NCBI GenBank assembly: GCA_902651635.1
Contig: CACRSC010000134.1
Coordinates: 1 to 64,000, forward strand
Length of the DNA stretch: 64,000 nt
Direction of reading: 5' to 3'
DNA from: Mastigamoeba balamuthi
Lineage: Eukaryota > Evosea > Mastigamoebida > Mastigamoebidae
Below the pieces are notes generated by a model that had not been told where the DNA came from, ran no database searches, and saw only the letters and a list, made by a program, of their open reading frames with translations. How positions within the stretch are numbered: position 1 is the first letter of the stretch; every line of letters begins with the position of its first letter. The translations under genes and the position numbers were made by a program. Below are positions 19,729-31,106 of this stretch, in pieces.

Positions 19729-22700
19729 ATGTCTGGGCTCCGCAGCACGTACCGCGTGAGGTCGCGCCTCGAGACCGTGTACACAGGCGGCACCATCCGC
19801 GCGTCGCCCGACGACGGCGCCCTGCTCGCGTGCACCCGCGACCAGGACGTCTGCATCGTCGACGCCGCCACGTTCCGCACCATCTGCACCCTGCCCGGCG
19901 TACGCCTACCCCCCACACTGCGCTCACACCCCGGGGGGGGGGGGGTTTTCCGTCGTCGGGGGTGCCAATATGCGCTGACGCGGGCAAAACTCGAACGCTT
20001 GCAGGACGAGAGCGACGTGACGGGGTTTGCGTTCAGGCCCGGCACCAGGGAGTTTGTCAGCGCGGGCACGAACCACCAAATCAGGCAGTGGACGCTGCCC
20101 GAGGCCGCCGGCGCCGACGACGACGACGACGACGCGGAGCAGAAGCCCGCGGCAGCAGCGCCCGCCGCCGCCGCTCCCCTGGAGCCCTTCAAGTCGTGGC
20201 GTGTACGCCGCCCCCCAAGCGAACAAACACGCCCCCCGCCAGCCCTCTGATCTCTGCGAGATGGCGCACACACACACGCTCGCACACTCACACGCCCACA
20301 CACTGACACACTTATGCACGCGCAGCTGCCCAGTGCGTTCGCGGTGTCGATGGAGTTTGACGCGAGCGGGACGCTGCTGGCGATGGGGTGCACCGACGCG
20401 CGCATCCGCGTGTGGGAGTACGAGCGCGGGTACTACACGCACTCGTTCCGCGCGCCGTCGGCGGGCGTCGTCAGCGTCGTCTCGTGGCACCCGTCGCCCC
20501 GCCGCTGCCTGCTGGCCGCCGCGGGCGAGGACGGCGCCGTGCGCCTCTGCGACCTGACGCAGAAGAGCTCCCGCGACCTGCGCTCGCACATGTCGCGCGT
20601 CACGGCGCTCGTGTGGTCGGCCGACGGCGCGCGGCTCGTCAGCTGCGCGAGGGACAACGTCGCCGCCGTCTGGGACACGGCCTCGGGCGAGCTGCTGCTG
20701 ACGATCCCCACGTACGAGAGCATCGAGGGCATGCTGCTCATGAAGAGGTCGCAGCTCGACGGGCTCGTCGGCGCGGGCAAGAGGAGGGCCGACGGCGACG
20801 AGTCGCTCGTCATGGTCGGCGCCGGCGAGACGTCGACGGTCCGCGTGTGGGACGTCGCGACGGGCGCGCTCATGTGGTCGCAGCCGCAGCCCGCCAACGC
20901 CAGCTACACGCACCTGATGCACGCTTTGCCTACATCGCCACTGGCCATTGATTCCTGGAATTACTGACATTTGGGGGCACCTGCAGCCACAGCGCGGCCA
21001 ACAGGACTATCCTGGCCGTCACCGCGGTCCAGGACATCGCGGTCCACAGCGCCGAGGACCTGTCGAGGATCGGGTTCGTCGTGGGCAACAGGGACCAGGT
21101 CGCCGACATGCAGTACGTCGGCCCGGACTCGCTGCTCATCGTCAACAACAGCGAGAGGGTACGCGCCGCTGCCTCCCGCGCAGCTCTCCCGCGCCGGTGC
21201 TGACCCGCGCCGCACGCACAGCCGCAACTGTACAACACGGACAACGCCACGACGAGGATGCTCGAGGGGCACTCGGACGTCGTGCTGTGCTGCGCCGTCA
21301 GCAAGGACGCCAAGTGGATCGCGACGGGCTCGCTAGACAGCACCGTCCGCGTGTGGCGTGCGTCGGACCTCCGCTGCGTCAGGGTGTGCAAGGGCCACAC
21401 AGAGGCCGTCGGCGCTGTTGCCTTCGGCGCCAAGTCCGCCTCGCTGCTTGTCTCGGTCAGCAAGGACACGACGCTCAAGTCGTGGGCCGTCCCCGAGACC
21501 TCTGGTGTCAAGACGGAGGAGTCCGACAGCGACAGTGAGGAGGGCGGCGACGACGACGAGAAGGAGACGGCGACCGCCAAGATCACCGCCCGCGCGCACG
21601 CCAAGGACATCAACGGCCTCGCTGTCGCCCCCAACGACAAGATCATCGCCACCGCGTCCCAGGACAAGACTGCCAAGGTAACGCACACATGAGGGCTGTA
21701 GTGCACCCGACTGACAATGCGCGCGCAGATCTGGAACGCCAAGGACCTGACGCTGCTCGGGACGCTCGAGGGGCACCGCAGGGGTGTGTGGGCTGTGCAG
21801 TTCAGCCCCGTCGACCAGGTCGTTGCCACAGCGTCTTCTGACACTACCATCAAGATCTGGTCTGCGACCAACTACAGCTGCCTCAAGGTACCACTTGTCC
21901 CCTTCAGTTCCCGCGCTGCACGCGTGCGCCCGCTGACAACGCGATGTGCGGAAAGACCTTCGAGGGGCACTCTGGCGCAGTCCTCAGGGTCAGCTTCGTG
22001 ACGAGGGGAATGCAGCTGCTGTCCACCGCCGCGGACGGGCTCATCAAGCTGTGGACGATCAAGACCAACGACTGCGCCGACACGATGGACGCCCACACTG
22101 ATAAGATCTGGGCGCTCGCCGTCAAGGACGATGGCGAGGAGTTCGCCACCGGCGGCTGCGACTCGATCATCAACACGTGGGGCGACTGCACGACCGTCGT
22201 CGAGGAGGAGAAGAGGGCCGAGGCCGACGAGAAGATCCTCAAGGAGCAGCGCCTGGCGAACCTCCTGCACGAGAACCGCTTCCAGAAGGCCCTCGAGATC
22301 GCCTTCTCGCTGAAGCACGTGCGTACCCAACTAACTGGTCACACTCGAAGTCCTGCTGACCCCCGCGCTCGCTCGCAGCCGCGAACTGTGCTCAAGATCA
22401 TCGAGAAGGTGATCGAGACGCAGAACGAGGAGAGCGCCGAGGCCGAGGGCGCCGAGGACGCGAAGATGGAGATGCGCCTCGGCGACGTCGTCGCCGCACT
22501 GAGCGACGAGCATCTGTGCCAGCTCGTGGGCTATGCTGCGGACTGGAACACAAACATCCGCCACTGCGCCGTGGCCCAGGCGGTCTTCTTCGAGGTCTTC
22601 AAGAACTTCTCCTTCGCGAAGCTCAAGGCTGCCATCCCCACACTGAAGCAGGCACGGCTCGCGCCACTCCGTCCTCGCTCGCTCCCTAACCCGTGCCGCA

Positions 22701-22920
22701 GATGCTCGAGGCGATCATCCCGTACACGGAGAGACACTTCAAGCACGCAGACAGGATGATGCAGCGCACGTGGCTGATGAGCTACACGAGGTCCGCCATG
22801 GTGAGGGGCGCCCTCCCCGAGGAGCCCGTCGCGGAGGTGAAGGCGGAGGAGCAGGCCAGCTCCGACGACGAGGACGAGGAGGGGGACAGCAACAGCGGTC
22901 CCACCCTAATGGACGAGTAA
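19729..22920 (+). CDS. utp13: UTP13/TBL3-like WD40 U3 snoRNP component
   Basis: Small-subunit processome protein for pre-18S rRNA processing in the nucleolus. ATG 19729 (MSGLRSTYRV) opens an N-terminal WD40 array of about a dozen blades: GHSDVVLCCAVSKDAKW, GSLDSTVRVW, GHTEAVGAVAFG, ASQDKTAKIWNAKD, GHRRGVWAVQFSP, ASSDTTIKIW, TFEGHSGAVLRVSF and ATGGCDSIINTW. The family-specific helical C-terminal Utp13 domain follows (HENRFQKALEIAFSLKH, then TVLKIIEKVIETQ, then LEAIIPYTERHFKH). The protein ends with an acidic tail and TAA at 22918. There are about nine introns, several with CTGAC before the acceptor (19975, 20303, 21200, 21711, 21932, 22356). The last intron seems to be GC-AG (cag then gcacgg at about 22651). 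A (GAC)n run at about 20117-20134 encodes polyaspartate between blades. Confidence 0.9.
19933..19945 (+). repeat. 13-G homopolymer in an intron
   Basis: Run of 13 G inside the first intron of the UTP13 homologue. The exact length is prone to sequencing error. Confidence 0.9.
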
Positions 22921-23130
22921 ACCAATTGCCACGACGCCCCCACCAATTACCGCGCAATAGACAGATTTTTGTCTTCTAGAAGATACGCGTTGTCGACCGG
23001 CCCCACGTCAGCGAGAAAACGGCCGGAATGACACAGCAAATATCTCGGAGTATGACGGCCAGGGGTTCTCTGTGCTGTGCCTCTTCTGAGCGCACATCCG
23101 TTAAGCGCCTGAACGGGTGATCTGAGCTCG

Positions 23131-24625
23131 ATGGCAGCCGAGGAGCCGCAGCAGTACTACGACCTGAGCGACGACGGGGACGTGCGCCTGCAGATGCCCA
23201 GCCAGTCGCCCCTGTTCTGGCCCCGCCCCGTCCTCTCGGCGACCACCGTGGTCCCCGCCCCCGTCCTGCCCCCGCTCGAGCTCTCTCCCTCGGTCAGCCC
23301 CGCCACCAGCCCCAACATGCGTGCCTCGTGGCTGCGCGCGTGCACCCCGCCGGCGCTGTCCCCTGCGACGTCGCCGCAGGTGTCGCCCATGCTGGGCCCT
23401 GCGAGGTCCATCTTCGCGGTGACGCCGGAGGAGACCCAGCCCCCCGCCTTTGTCCCCGTCTCGGCCAGCAGCAGCTCGCCCCCTACTGCCGCCCCCGTGC
23501 CGCGCCCGGTCGCCACGAGGCCCGCGTTCTGGGCCGGGAAGCGCTACCCGTCGCAGTCGCTCACCCTCTCGACACTGGTGCGTGGTGTCCCCCCCCCCGC
23601 GCAGGCCGTGCCGGTGCATCTTCCCGCATCCCGGGGATCTCATTATTTCTTCCCTCCGTTGCCCCTCCGCCCCCAAAACAGATTCGCCAGAGCCTGTCGC
23701 AGGGGCTCGAGCCCGGGCCCGCAAAGGTCGTCATGATGCCGCACGCGATGATGCAGAACTGCGACCGCGTCATGGCGGCTGCTGCCCGTGCCATCCCGCG
23801 CAGCACATCGACAGTCATCGTTATCGGCCCGTTCCACAAACGGCCAGCGCCGCCTGTACGCCCACTGCGCAAGAGATTCACCAAATCCTCAACGGATGCA
23901 CCTTGCAGGTGGGCGTGAGCACGTTCGGGGTTCTGGAGACACCGATCGGCATCACCGCCGTCGACATGATGGCGTGCAGCACGCTGGTCGAGAGGGGCGT
24001 CGCCGAGTTCGTCGCTGCCGAGCGCGACAGGGAGGAGTACAGCATCGAGGCCGTCCTGCCCTTCGTCCAGTCGGTCGTCCCGCGCGCCACCATCGTCCCC
24101 CTCTACGTCGGCGACTGCTCGTCGGCCCAGCGTGCGCCCCGCGTCCCTCGCCCGCCGTCTGGCGTCTCTGAACGCGTCTGCTCGACCAGTGAAAGCGGCA
24201 GCGTCCGTCGTGGCCCAGTTGATGGCGTCACCAAACGTGGCGGTCGTCGTCACATGCGACTTCGGGCACTGGGGTGCCAAATACGGATGGTAGGTGTAAC
24301 AGAACAACCCTTTTTTGTGCGGTTCTGATACGCGTAACGTTATAGGGCCAAGATCGACCCGAAGTATGGGACGGGGGAGCCAGCCGTTCGAGCGACAATC
24401 GGGGAGGCCAACTACAGGTTCATGAACACGATCTTGCCGTTTGACGTCTCCGTTTTCGCGGACAACGTGCGCAACAGCCTATGCGGGGGCAACGCCCTGG
24501 CGCTGGCGATGTGCGCTGCACAGATGGGCGGCTGGAAGCTGGCGGGGACGATTCTGGCGCACACTGTGAGCAATCACGGCGACGGGACATTCCAGGGGCA
24601 TGGAGCGATGGCTTTCTATTCGTAA
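23131..24625 (+). CDS. MEMO1-family protein, paralogue A
   Basis: The ATG (MAAEEPQQYYDLSDD) follows an AT-rich upstream with AAATATCTC. About 130 Pro/Ser-rich residues precede the MEMO domain, which starts at the FWAGKRYPSQSLTLSTL segment, equivalent to the family's AGxWYP. Then come KVVMMPHAMMQNCD (first metal His), VIVIGPFHKRPAPP (second His), VGVSTFGVLETPIGITAVD, VLPFVQSVVPRATIVPL, VVVTCDFGHWGAKYGW (third His present), and a C-terminal HGDGTFQGHGAMAFYS. Four or more introns fall at the ends of these blocks (after STL, PAPP, CSSAQ and KYGW). Known: MEMO shares the extradiol-dioxygenase fold and binds copper in animals. The second paralogue at 34759 shares the exon layout. Confidence 0.87.
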
Positions 24626-24796
24626 TGCAAACACAAACACACGAGGCGTACAGAATAATCAGTTTATTCCAGAACTAAGACAAATTGGATTTATCTTAAT
24701 CACCGCAAATCCCGCAGGTTCACCAAGGTGTCGACGCCGAATGTCAATATTCTGCATCATAGAGGTGCATATCTGACAACTGGCAAATCCTAGCTG

Positions 24797-27746
24797 ATGG
24801 CGCCTCACTCCGTCTGCGGTGCCCTGTTTTTCCTGACCTGTTGTCATCATTCCTCACTGCAGGAATACCGAACCATCACCACACCGCACATCTTTCTTCT
24901 TCGCCAGCCTCCCTCTCTGAGCGTGCGCGCCTATGAACAGTACACCCCAGAATCCCTCCACTCGCGCGCTCGGCTCGTGACCCACATCTTCCTCCCACGC
25001 GCTTCACCACAGGAGTTGTCCTGCTCGTCGTGCTGGTGCTCTCGCTGGGCTGCTCCGCGCTGGTGTGCACGCCGGGCACCGCAGTCGAGGGCGTCCTGGT
25101 CAAAACCACCGACCCGCTCGACACGCTCCAGACCGACTCGGACTGCTGGGAGCTCTGCCAGGCCGAAGTGCTCTGCAGCGCCTGGACCGCCGAGCACCTC
25201 CAAGACCCCACGGCGCACGTCCGATGCCACCTCTTCGCCTCCCCCGCCGCCGTCGTGCGGTCGTCGCCGGACAACTGTTCTGCCGGTGCAGTGCCATTTC
25301 CTGGTTGTTTTCACAGATTCGAATCGGATAATTCCGGCTGACGAGGAAAACTGTGCTCGCAGTGCAACAATGCCAGGGACGGGCAGTGTTCGACAGTGAG
25401 GTGAACCTCGTCGCGCCGTTCGCGACGGCCGGGGGCTCTGCCGAGTGCGCCAGCGCCTGCAGGGCCGACGCGTCCTGCGCCGGCTACCGCGTCATCACGA
25501 CCATCGCCTTGAAGCAGTGCCAGCTGCTCAGCTCCGTGGGGGCTGCCCAGAGCACCTCCACGACGTCGTGCGTGGCCGAGGCCAGGTGCACCGCCTCCAC
25601 GGGCCTGCCAGCACCGACCCTCGCGACCGTGCCCGTCACCGGGGGCGACCTCGAGTGCGCTGCTCGCTGCAGGGCCCACACGGGCTGCGCGGCCTACACG
25701 CTCTCTGCGGCGGTCGACAGGGGCACGTGGGCGATGGCGCAGAACTGCAGCCTCAAGGGGGCGCTGCAGGGGCTCGCCACCGACGCCCCGGGGTCCTGCT
25801 CCGCTGCCCTCGCGTGCGACCCCGCCCGCGGCCTTCAGGGAGGGTCCGTTGTGGGTCGCCAGTACGTGCGCGACGACCGCGACTGCGCGCGGCTCTGCGC
25901 AGACAACTCGAGCTGCTCGGCGTTCTCCATCGAGGCACAGGGCGTTGCCGGGGCGTGGTGCACCATGCTGAGCGGCGCGGTGCTGGCGGCCACCCCCGAC
26001 TCCTCTCTCTGCTCTCGCGTTCTGCAGTGCCGGCCCGGCACCTCGTTGGACTCGGACACGTCGCTGTCTCTGCTGGCGCTGCAGGGCGACTCTGAATGCG
26101 CCGCGACGTGCCGCCGAACGCCAGGCTGTTCAGGGTTTGTTTTCGACACAAGGGCGGCCCCGTCAATGCCCAACTGCCACCTGATGAACAGCACTGTGCT
26201 CGAAGCATTGCAGCCACAGGCCGGGGCATGCAGCTCTCAGCTCAGGTGCTCTGCATCCACTGCGTTTCGGGGCACTACGCTAGGAGGTGCGATAGCGACA
26301 CTGGGAGGCGAGTACGACTGCGCTGCCCTGTGCCTCAAGACGCCAGGCTGCGTTGGCTTCGCTGTTGTCTCTCCAGTCAACGCCAGCCAGTCGTGCAGCC
26401 TGTACTCCGCTATTGCCGCATCTCGTGCCGACTCAGATAGCTGCTCTGGCGTCATCGACTGCGCCCCGGGGGTGCGAGTCGATGGAGAAGCCCTCGCCCA
26501 TGTTGTCGTTGCTCGGGAAACAGAGTGCGCCGCCCAATGCAGGAGGACCGCGGGCTGCTCGTCATGGACTGTGGACGCCACAAGCTCGCCGTACAGCCTC
26601 GCGTGCACCCTGTTCTCCACAGGCAAGACAGTTGCCTCATCGTCGCATTGCTCGGCGAGCCTGCACTGCGTCTCCAACACAGACCAACCCTCGACAGACC
26701 TCGGGCTGCCCGTGTTGACTCCTCGGGGCGATGCACAGTGCTCGGAGCTCTGCAGGGCGACCAAAGGCTGCGTCGGATTTGTACTGGACGAGGCCACGCA
26801 GTCGTGCACACTCAAGTCGGCGTTTACTGGGGCCCCTTCGCGAAGCCAGGGCAAGTGCCTTGGCAAGTTGTCATGCCGGGCAGGGGTTGGCACCTCCTCG
26901 TCGCCAATCCGCGCGGTCAACATCAGCGGAGGAGACTCCGAGTGCCTCTCTATTTGCCTCGGGCAGACGGGATGCACAGCCTACGTTGTCCACGGGGCAG
27001 ACACCCCGTTCGTTCAACGATGCACCCTCTACGGCCCAGGGTACTCTCTAGCGGACGCTGAGGGCTCCTGTCTCGGCACCGTACCGTGTGTAGCTGCGTC
27101 GCTGGTCACGTCAGCTGTTGATCTCGGGAGCCCGGTCGCGGTCACCTCCCCCGACGAGTGCGCCAGTTCGTGCAACAGCACACACTGCTGCACCGCATAC
27201 TCGGTGTCTCCTGGTGCGGCCAGCAGCGCTCTCGTGTGCCGGCTGTATTCGAGCTACACTTCTGTCCGTGCTGGCGGCCTGTGCGTCGGTGTCCTCAACC
27301 GCACGGAGCTGGGGTGCCACCCGGAGGTGACCTCGTCGTCGGCCGAGCTCATGTGCGACGGCGACCACGCCTCGTGCTTCTACGTGCATGTGCACCCGCT
27401 GTCGGGGACGCTCGACAGGGAGGGGCTTGCACAGGATCTGGCAACCGCGCTGAACAAGCCCGGCACCAAGCTGAGCGTCTACATCGTGGGCGAGGACCAG
27501 GACGGCCTGATCTGCCTGGTCACCGTCGGCGGCACCTCTGAGCAGCCGCAGGAGCTGGCGGACGAGCTCAAGAAGCAGATCGACGACCCGCTCAGCGTTC
27601 TCTGGAAGCTTCCCGCAGCCAAGCAGCTCGTCAAGAAGGCAGGGGTCACGCCGTTCGTCAAGCACCGCACGCTCGTGTCCGCAGCGGCCCCCCTCCACGC
27701 GGCCCTCTTGCTGTGGGCGATGGCCGCCTACGCAAGTGCGAACTAA
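24797..27746 (+). CDS. GPI-type surface protein with about ten PAN/apple-like modules
   Basis: Likely exon 1 is 24797-24818 (MAPHSVC), spliced to 25013 to give a signal peptide (GVVLLVVLVLSLGCSALVC); this short first exon is tentative. A second intron (about 25287-25368) ends after CTGAC and ctcgcag. The large exon to TAA 27744 then repeats a unit of about 85 residues: (G)DxECAxxCRxxxGCxxY, later CxL, later CxxxxxC. I count ten, for example GGSAECASACRADASCAGY, GGDLECAARCRAHTGC, QGDSECAATCRRTPGC and GGDSECLSICLGQTGC. PAN modules bind proteins or carbohydrates. After the modules comes a unit of about 120 residues without the pattern and a C-terminal hydrophobic tail (HAALLLWAMAAYASAN) with no basic end, typical of a GPI-attachment signal. 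Confidence 0.82.
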
Positions 27747-27849
27747 CAGCTGAAACCCTCCGCGTTGATTGGTGGCGTTCGCCCGCAGCCGTGAGGGGGT
27801 TTTGTGTGAGTGCCACGTCCACGTGGTGTTGCTGTTGTCGTCGGTGTGC

Positions 27850-29022
27850 TCAGAGGACCTCGAGCTTGGCGGAGCAGCCGGGGCCGTAGTACTTCTCCTT
27901 GTGGCGGTCGTAGAGGTCGACCACGTGCTCGAGGAACTTGTTGCGCCACTCGAGCACCTGCTCGCGCGTGGGGTTCTCGATCCTCGGCAGCTTCATGGGC
28001 GCCCCGACGACCGTGTACAGCCGCGCGGGCAGCGGCATCAGCGGCAGCCACCACGACCCCCAGAACAGCACCCCGGGTATCCCCGCCCTGGCCAGTCTCA
28101 GCCTCAGCGACGGGGCCATGCCTGAGGCCGTCTTGTACGTCCTCGTCTCGCCGAACGTGTAGACGGGCTGCAGCGAGTAGCCGTACTGCAGCGCGTACTT
28201 GATGAACCCCGCACGCTGGCCCACGTAGACCCTGTCGACGCCGTACTGCGTGATGGCGGCCTCCTCGAACCCCCCGGGGACGAGCCCGAAGCTCTCCCCG
28301 CGGCGCATGGCCGAGACGAACGCGGACTTGCTGGCGGGCATCGTGGCGCCCGTCCAGAGCACGAGGTAGCGGAACAGCGGCAGGTAGTGCAGCACGGTGG
28401 CCACCACGCCCTTGTGCGGCCGGAACACGGGCAGCAGGCCGCCGTTGAGGAGGTACCCCCACGAGAAGACCCCGTGGGGCATGAAGCTGCGCGGCGTTTT
28501 TGCGGGTGCGGTACAGTCAGCAAGCGTTGGCGAAAGGAAGCGAACTGGATAAATTGAATTGTTGGATTGGGAAATAGCAGCAGTGACTGTATCCGCGGTT
28601 ATCAGTCGAAACTGCACCGCGTCAGACGCTTCTGGCGGGAGCGGGATACCCCTCCAGCGCGGGAGCACGCGCTGGCTGGGATGAAAGTGGTGCAGACAAC
28701 TTGCCCCAAATCCCGGCTGGGAAGGCGAGGGGCCGCACAGGAAGAGAACGCGGTCAAAGACCACAGGCGACTCGTAGACGCAGTTGGCCGACTCGAAGGC
28801 GCTGGAGGACCGCAAGAGGAAGTCGCTGAAGGCGGGCCAGGGCCGCACGGGGAACACGTACGGGTACAGCAGAACCGCGCAGAAGACGCAGAAAACTGTG
28901 TACTGACCGGAAATCGCCAGAAGCGCAGCGAGCACGGGGGACCAAGCGCCACCGACGAACAGGGCCACGAAGACAAGCTGAGCCAGGCGGCCCAGCAGGC
29001 GATCGCGGAGAGACAATGCCAT
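27850..29022 (-). CDS. DGAT2/MGAT-family acyltransferase
   Basis: Membrane enzyme that transfers an acyl chain to diacylglycerol, monoacylglycerol or a fatty alcohol at the ER. The start MALSLRDRLLG is at 29022; the N-terminal hydrophobic hairpin lies at residues about 10-55. A 252-base intron (28738-28487, donor gtgcgg, CTGAC branch, acceptor gcgcag) keeps the frame open. Removal gives VVFDRVLFLFMPHGVFSWG. Then follow ATMPASKSAF, GLVPGGFEEA, RAGFIKYALQYGYSLQPVY, TFGE and the C-terminal VVGAPMKLPRIENPT, all diagnostic. The mature length is about 306 residues, typical for the family. The catalytic HPHG motif reads MPHG here: the first His is replaced by Met. Which acyl acceptor it uses cannot be told. 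Confidence 0.88.
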   Translation of the reverse strand: MALSLRDRLLGRLAQLVFVALFVGGAWSPVLAALLAISGQYTVFCVFCAVLLYPYVFPVRPWPAFSDFLLRSSSAFESANCVYESPVVFDRVLFLCGPSPSQPGFGASCLHHFHPSQRVLPRWRGIPLPPEASDAVQFRLITADTVTAAISQSNNSIYPVRFLSPTLADCTAPAKTPRSFMPHGVFSWGYLLNGGLLPVFRPHKGVVATVLHYLPLFRYLVLWTGATMPASKSAFVSAMRRGESFGLVPGGFEEAAITQYGVDRVYVGQRAGFIKYALQYGYSLQPVYTFGETRTYKTASGMAPSLRLRLARAGIPGVLFWGSWWLPLMPLPARLYTVVGAPMKLPRIENPTREQVLEWRNKFLEHVVDLYDRHKEKYYGPGCSAKLEVL

Positions 29023-29388
29023 GGCGAGACTTACGAAAAAAATGAAAGAAAGGAACAATTCGACGGCCTTTGGGGCACTGATAGGTCACCGTATCTATCT
29101 CCTCGGGAGGGAATCTGTCACAAAATATCCTACGGTATAGGACACCCGTCAGTTCAACAGAGCACCTTATGCAAATGGATTGGATTGCGCGTGGCAGCAG
29201 CTGTCCACCGACGAGTCCTTCTTCAGGATACCCCCACAATTTCCCCCTCGAGATCGAAAGATGGAGAGATCCGAGGGCGGATGCGCCGGTGACAGCGCAT
29301 CCACGTCAGGGTGCAAAATCTCCCACTCTTGCCGACAGAAAAAGAAACCGATCGCATTCACATAAGCACTGCACCCGCTGCCTCACCC

Positions 29389-30738
29389 ATGCCTCTCAAG
29401 CACAGGCACCAACCGTCTCTCCTGCTCCTGCTCTCTGCCCTGCTCTGCGCTGTCGCTGCTCGTACGGGAGTGCTCTGCCCTCCCTCCTCCATCCCACGCC
29501 ATCCTGACAGCCTGTCATTCTGGCCCCCAGTCGGCGACTACGAGGAGCCCTTCAGCGCGTTCCCCGCGTACGGCGTGCCCAGCGGCGAGTTCGCGTCGTA
29601 CTACGAGCGCGCGACGCTGGCGTGGTACAACGTGGCCCGCACGGCGCCCAACAGCTTCACGCACGACCACGTGGGCCCGCTGATGCTGCCGGGCGACGAC
29701 AGCGTCTCCAACGTGTTCCGCACGCAGTCGCTGCCCGCCGTGCCGGCGATCCCCTGGAACCTGAACCTCAACAGGGCCGCACGTGCACACTCGGCAGACG
29801 TCGTCGTCCACTGCCCCAAGCAGAACACCAACGACGACTGCAACGCCACACTTAGGAGGGACCGCACCAAGCAGGTGAGCACTCGTCGCCAGCCCCGCCG
29901 CCACCAACTCTCGTTGCTATCGAGGACTGACGGTGCTGTGCGCTCTGCGTGTCGCAGTTCTACACGGGCTCGGAGCAGGTGAGCGAGAACTTCGTCGCGA
30001 TGGCCTTCAGCGGGTTCGATTCGATGCACTGACCCGCGTGGTCCATCGCCGCGTGGGTCTGCAACGGCCTGAGCGTCGTGAACAACGGCACCTTCGCGCT
30101 GAGCAGCTGCTCCGGCGACGGTCCGCTCTCGGCGACGCACCGCCAGGTCAGCATTCCGTTTCCTCACCGAAAAACTGATAAACGGGGCGTTATCATAGAA
30201 CATCATGACGATCGGCGGCGAGGTGGGGTGCGGTGTGGCCAACTTCGATGGGACGATGATAACGACCTGCGACATGAGCAACCAGAGGAGTCCGTACAAC
30301 GCCAGCGAGGTCCTGATTGCCAGCGGCGCCCACGTGACCGACTACTCTAGCAAGGGCCAGTTCTTCTTCATCGCCAGCACATCCTCGCGCGTCTCCTCTG
30401 CATCCGTCGTCGTAGACGGCAGTAGGACGACGATGGATGCCTACGCGGGCAGCTCGACGTACGTCACGGGCAAGAGCACGTTTACGAGCACAGAGGACTG
30501 CCACACGTACTACTTCGAGTTTGACGACGCGCGCTACCCCGCCACCGGGGCCTTCAAGACGTGAGCACAACCACCGCTCGTCATGAGCTCGCATACGCAC
30601 TTGCCGCGCTTGCGTGCGCTCAGATTCGGCATTGGGTCGTGCACGACGGATTACGAGAGTAGCGCTGGAGACGATGGGGGCGTCGCAGCGCTGGCAGTGG
30701 CCACCCTGGCATGGGCCCCGCTGCTTCTTCTGCTGTAG
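29389..30738 (+). pseudogene. CAP/SCP-domain secreted protein, copy A, with one in-frame TGA
   Basis: First of three tandem paralogues with the same five-exon plan. It has a signal peptide (MPLKHRHQPSLLLLLSALL), an intron from C|GTACGG to CAG joining to LGDYEEPFSAFPAYG, and the core NLNRAARAHSADVVVHCP. After an intron with CTGAC at 29927 comes FYTGSEQVSENF. A later exon begins NIMTIGGEVGCGVA, so that GHRQ|NIM forms the CAP hallmark GHRxNIM. The end is a hydrophobic GPI-like tail (VAALAVATLAWAPLLLL). At 30030-30032 the codon that is TGG (MHWPAWS) in copies B and C is TGA. Everything downstream stays in frame and well conserved, so the loss is recent, a sequencing error, or read through. Confidence 0.62.
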
Positions 30739-31106
30739 GCCACTGTTGGGCACTGTGCTGGCACCGAAAACCCACTCGATTCACTCCATTCAGCATGAGA
30801 GCGCAATGGCGCACAGCCTACACGAACGGATAATGTCAATAGCAAATGGGCTCGGGTTGCCTTTGCCTCCAAACGGCCAATTTGTGTCAGTCAGTCACTG
30901 CGACGCACGATCATCTTGGAACAGGCCCCAGGCCTTTGATTCTCGTGCCGAGCGACAGTGCGAAGCGGGGTACTGAACCGAGGAAGAAGTGCATGATAAT
31001 GCCCACCTGTGAGGTGCAGACTTTCACACCTGCACGAAATATCCGTCAAAAAGAAACCCACAAAAAGAAACCAGCGCAAAAAGAAAAGCTGCACCCCCAG
31101 CTGCCG
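30739..31106. other. Intergenic region between CAP copies A and B
   Basis: AT-richer spacer with no gene. AAATATCCGTC at about 31036-31046 resembles the GATATC-type elements found upstream of other genes. A purine-rich AAAGAAACC repeat follows just before the start of copy B. Confidence 0.4.

Noticed and set aside
30030-30032. TGA as selenocysteine or reassigned to tryptophan
   Set aside because: Other genes here end in TGA, the paralogues have TGG, and no hairpin element was evident. A nonsense change or error is simpler.
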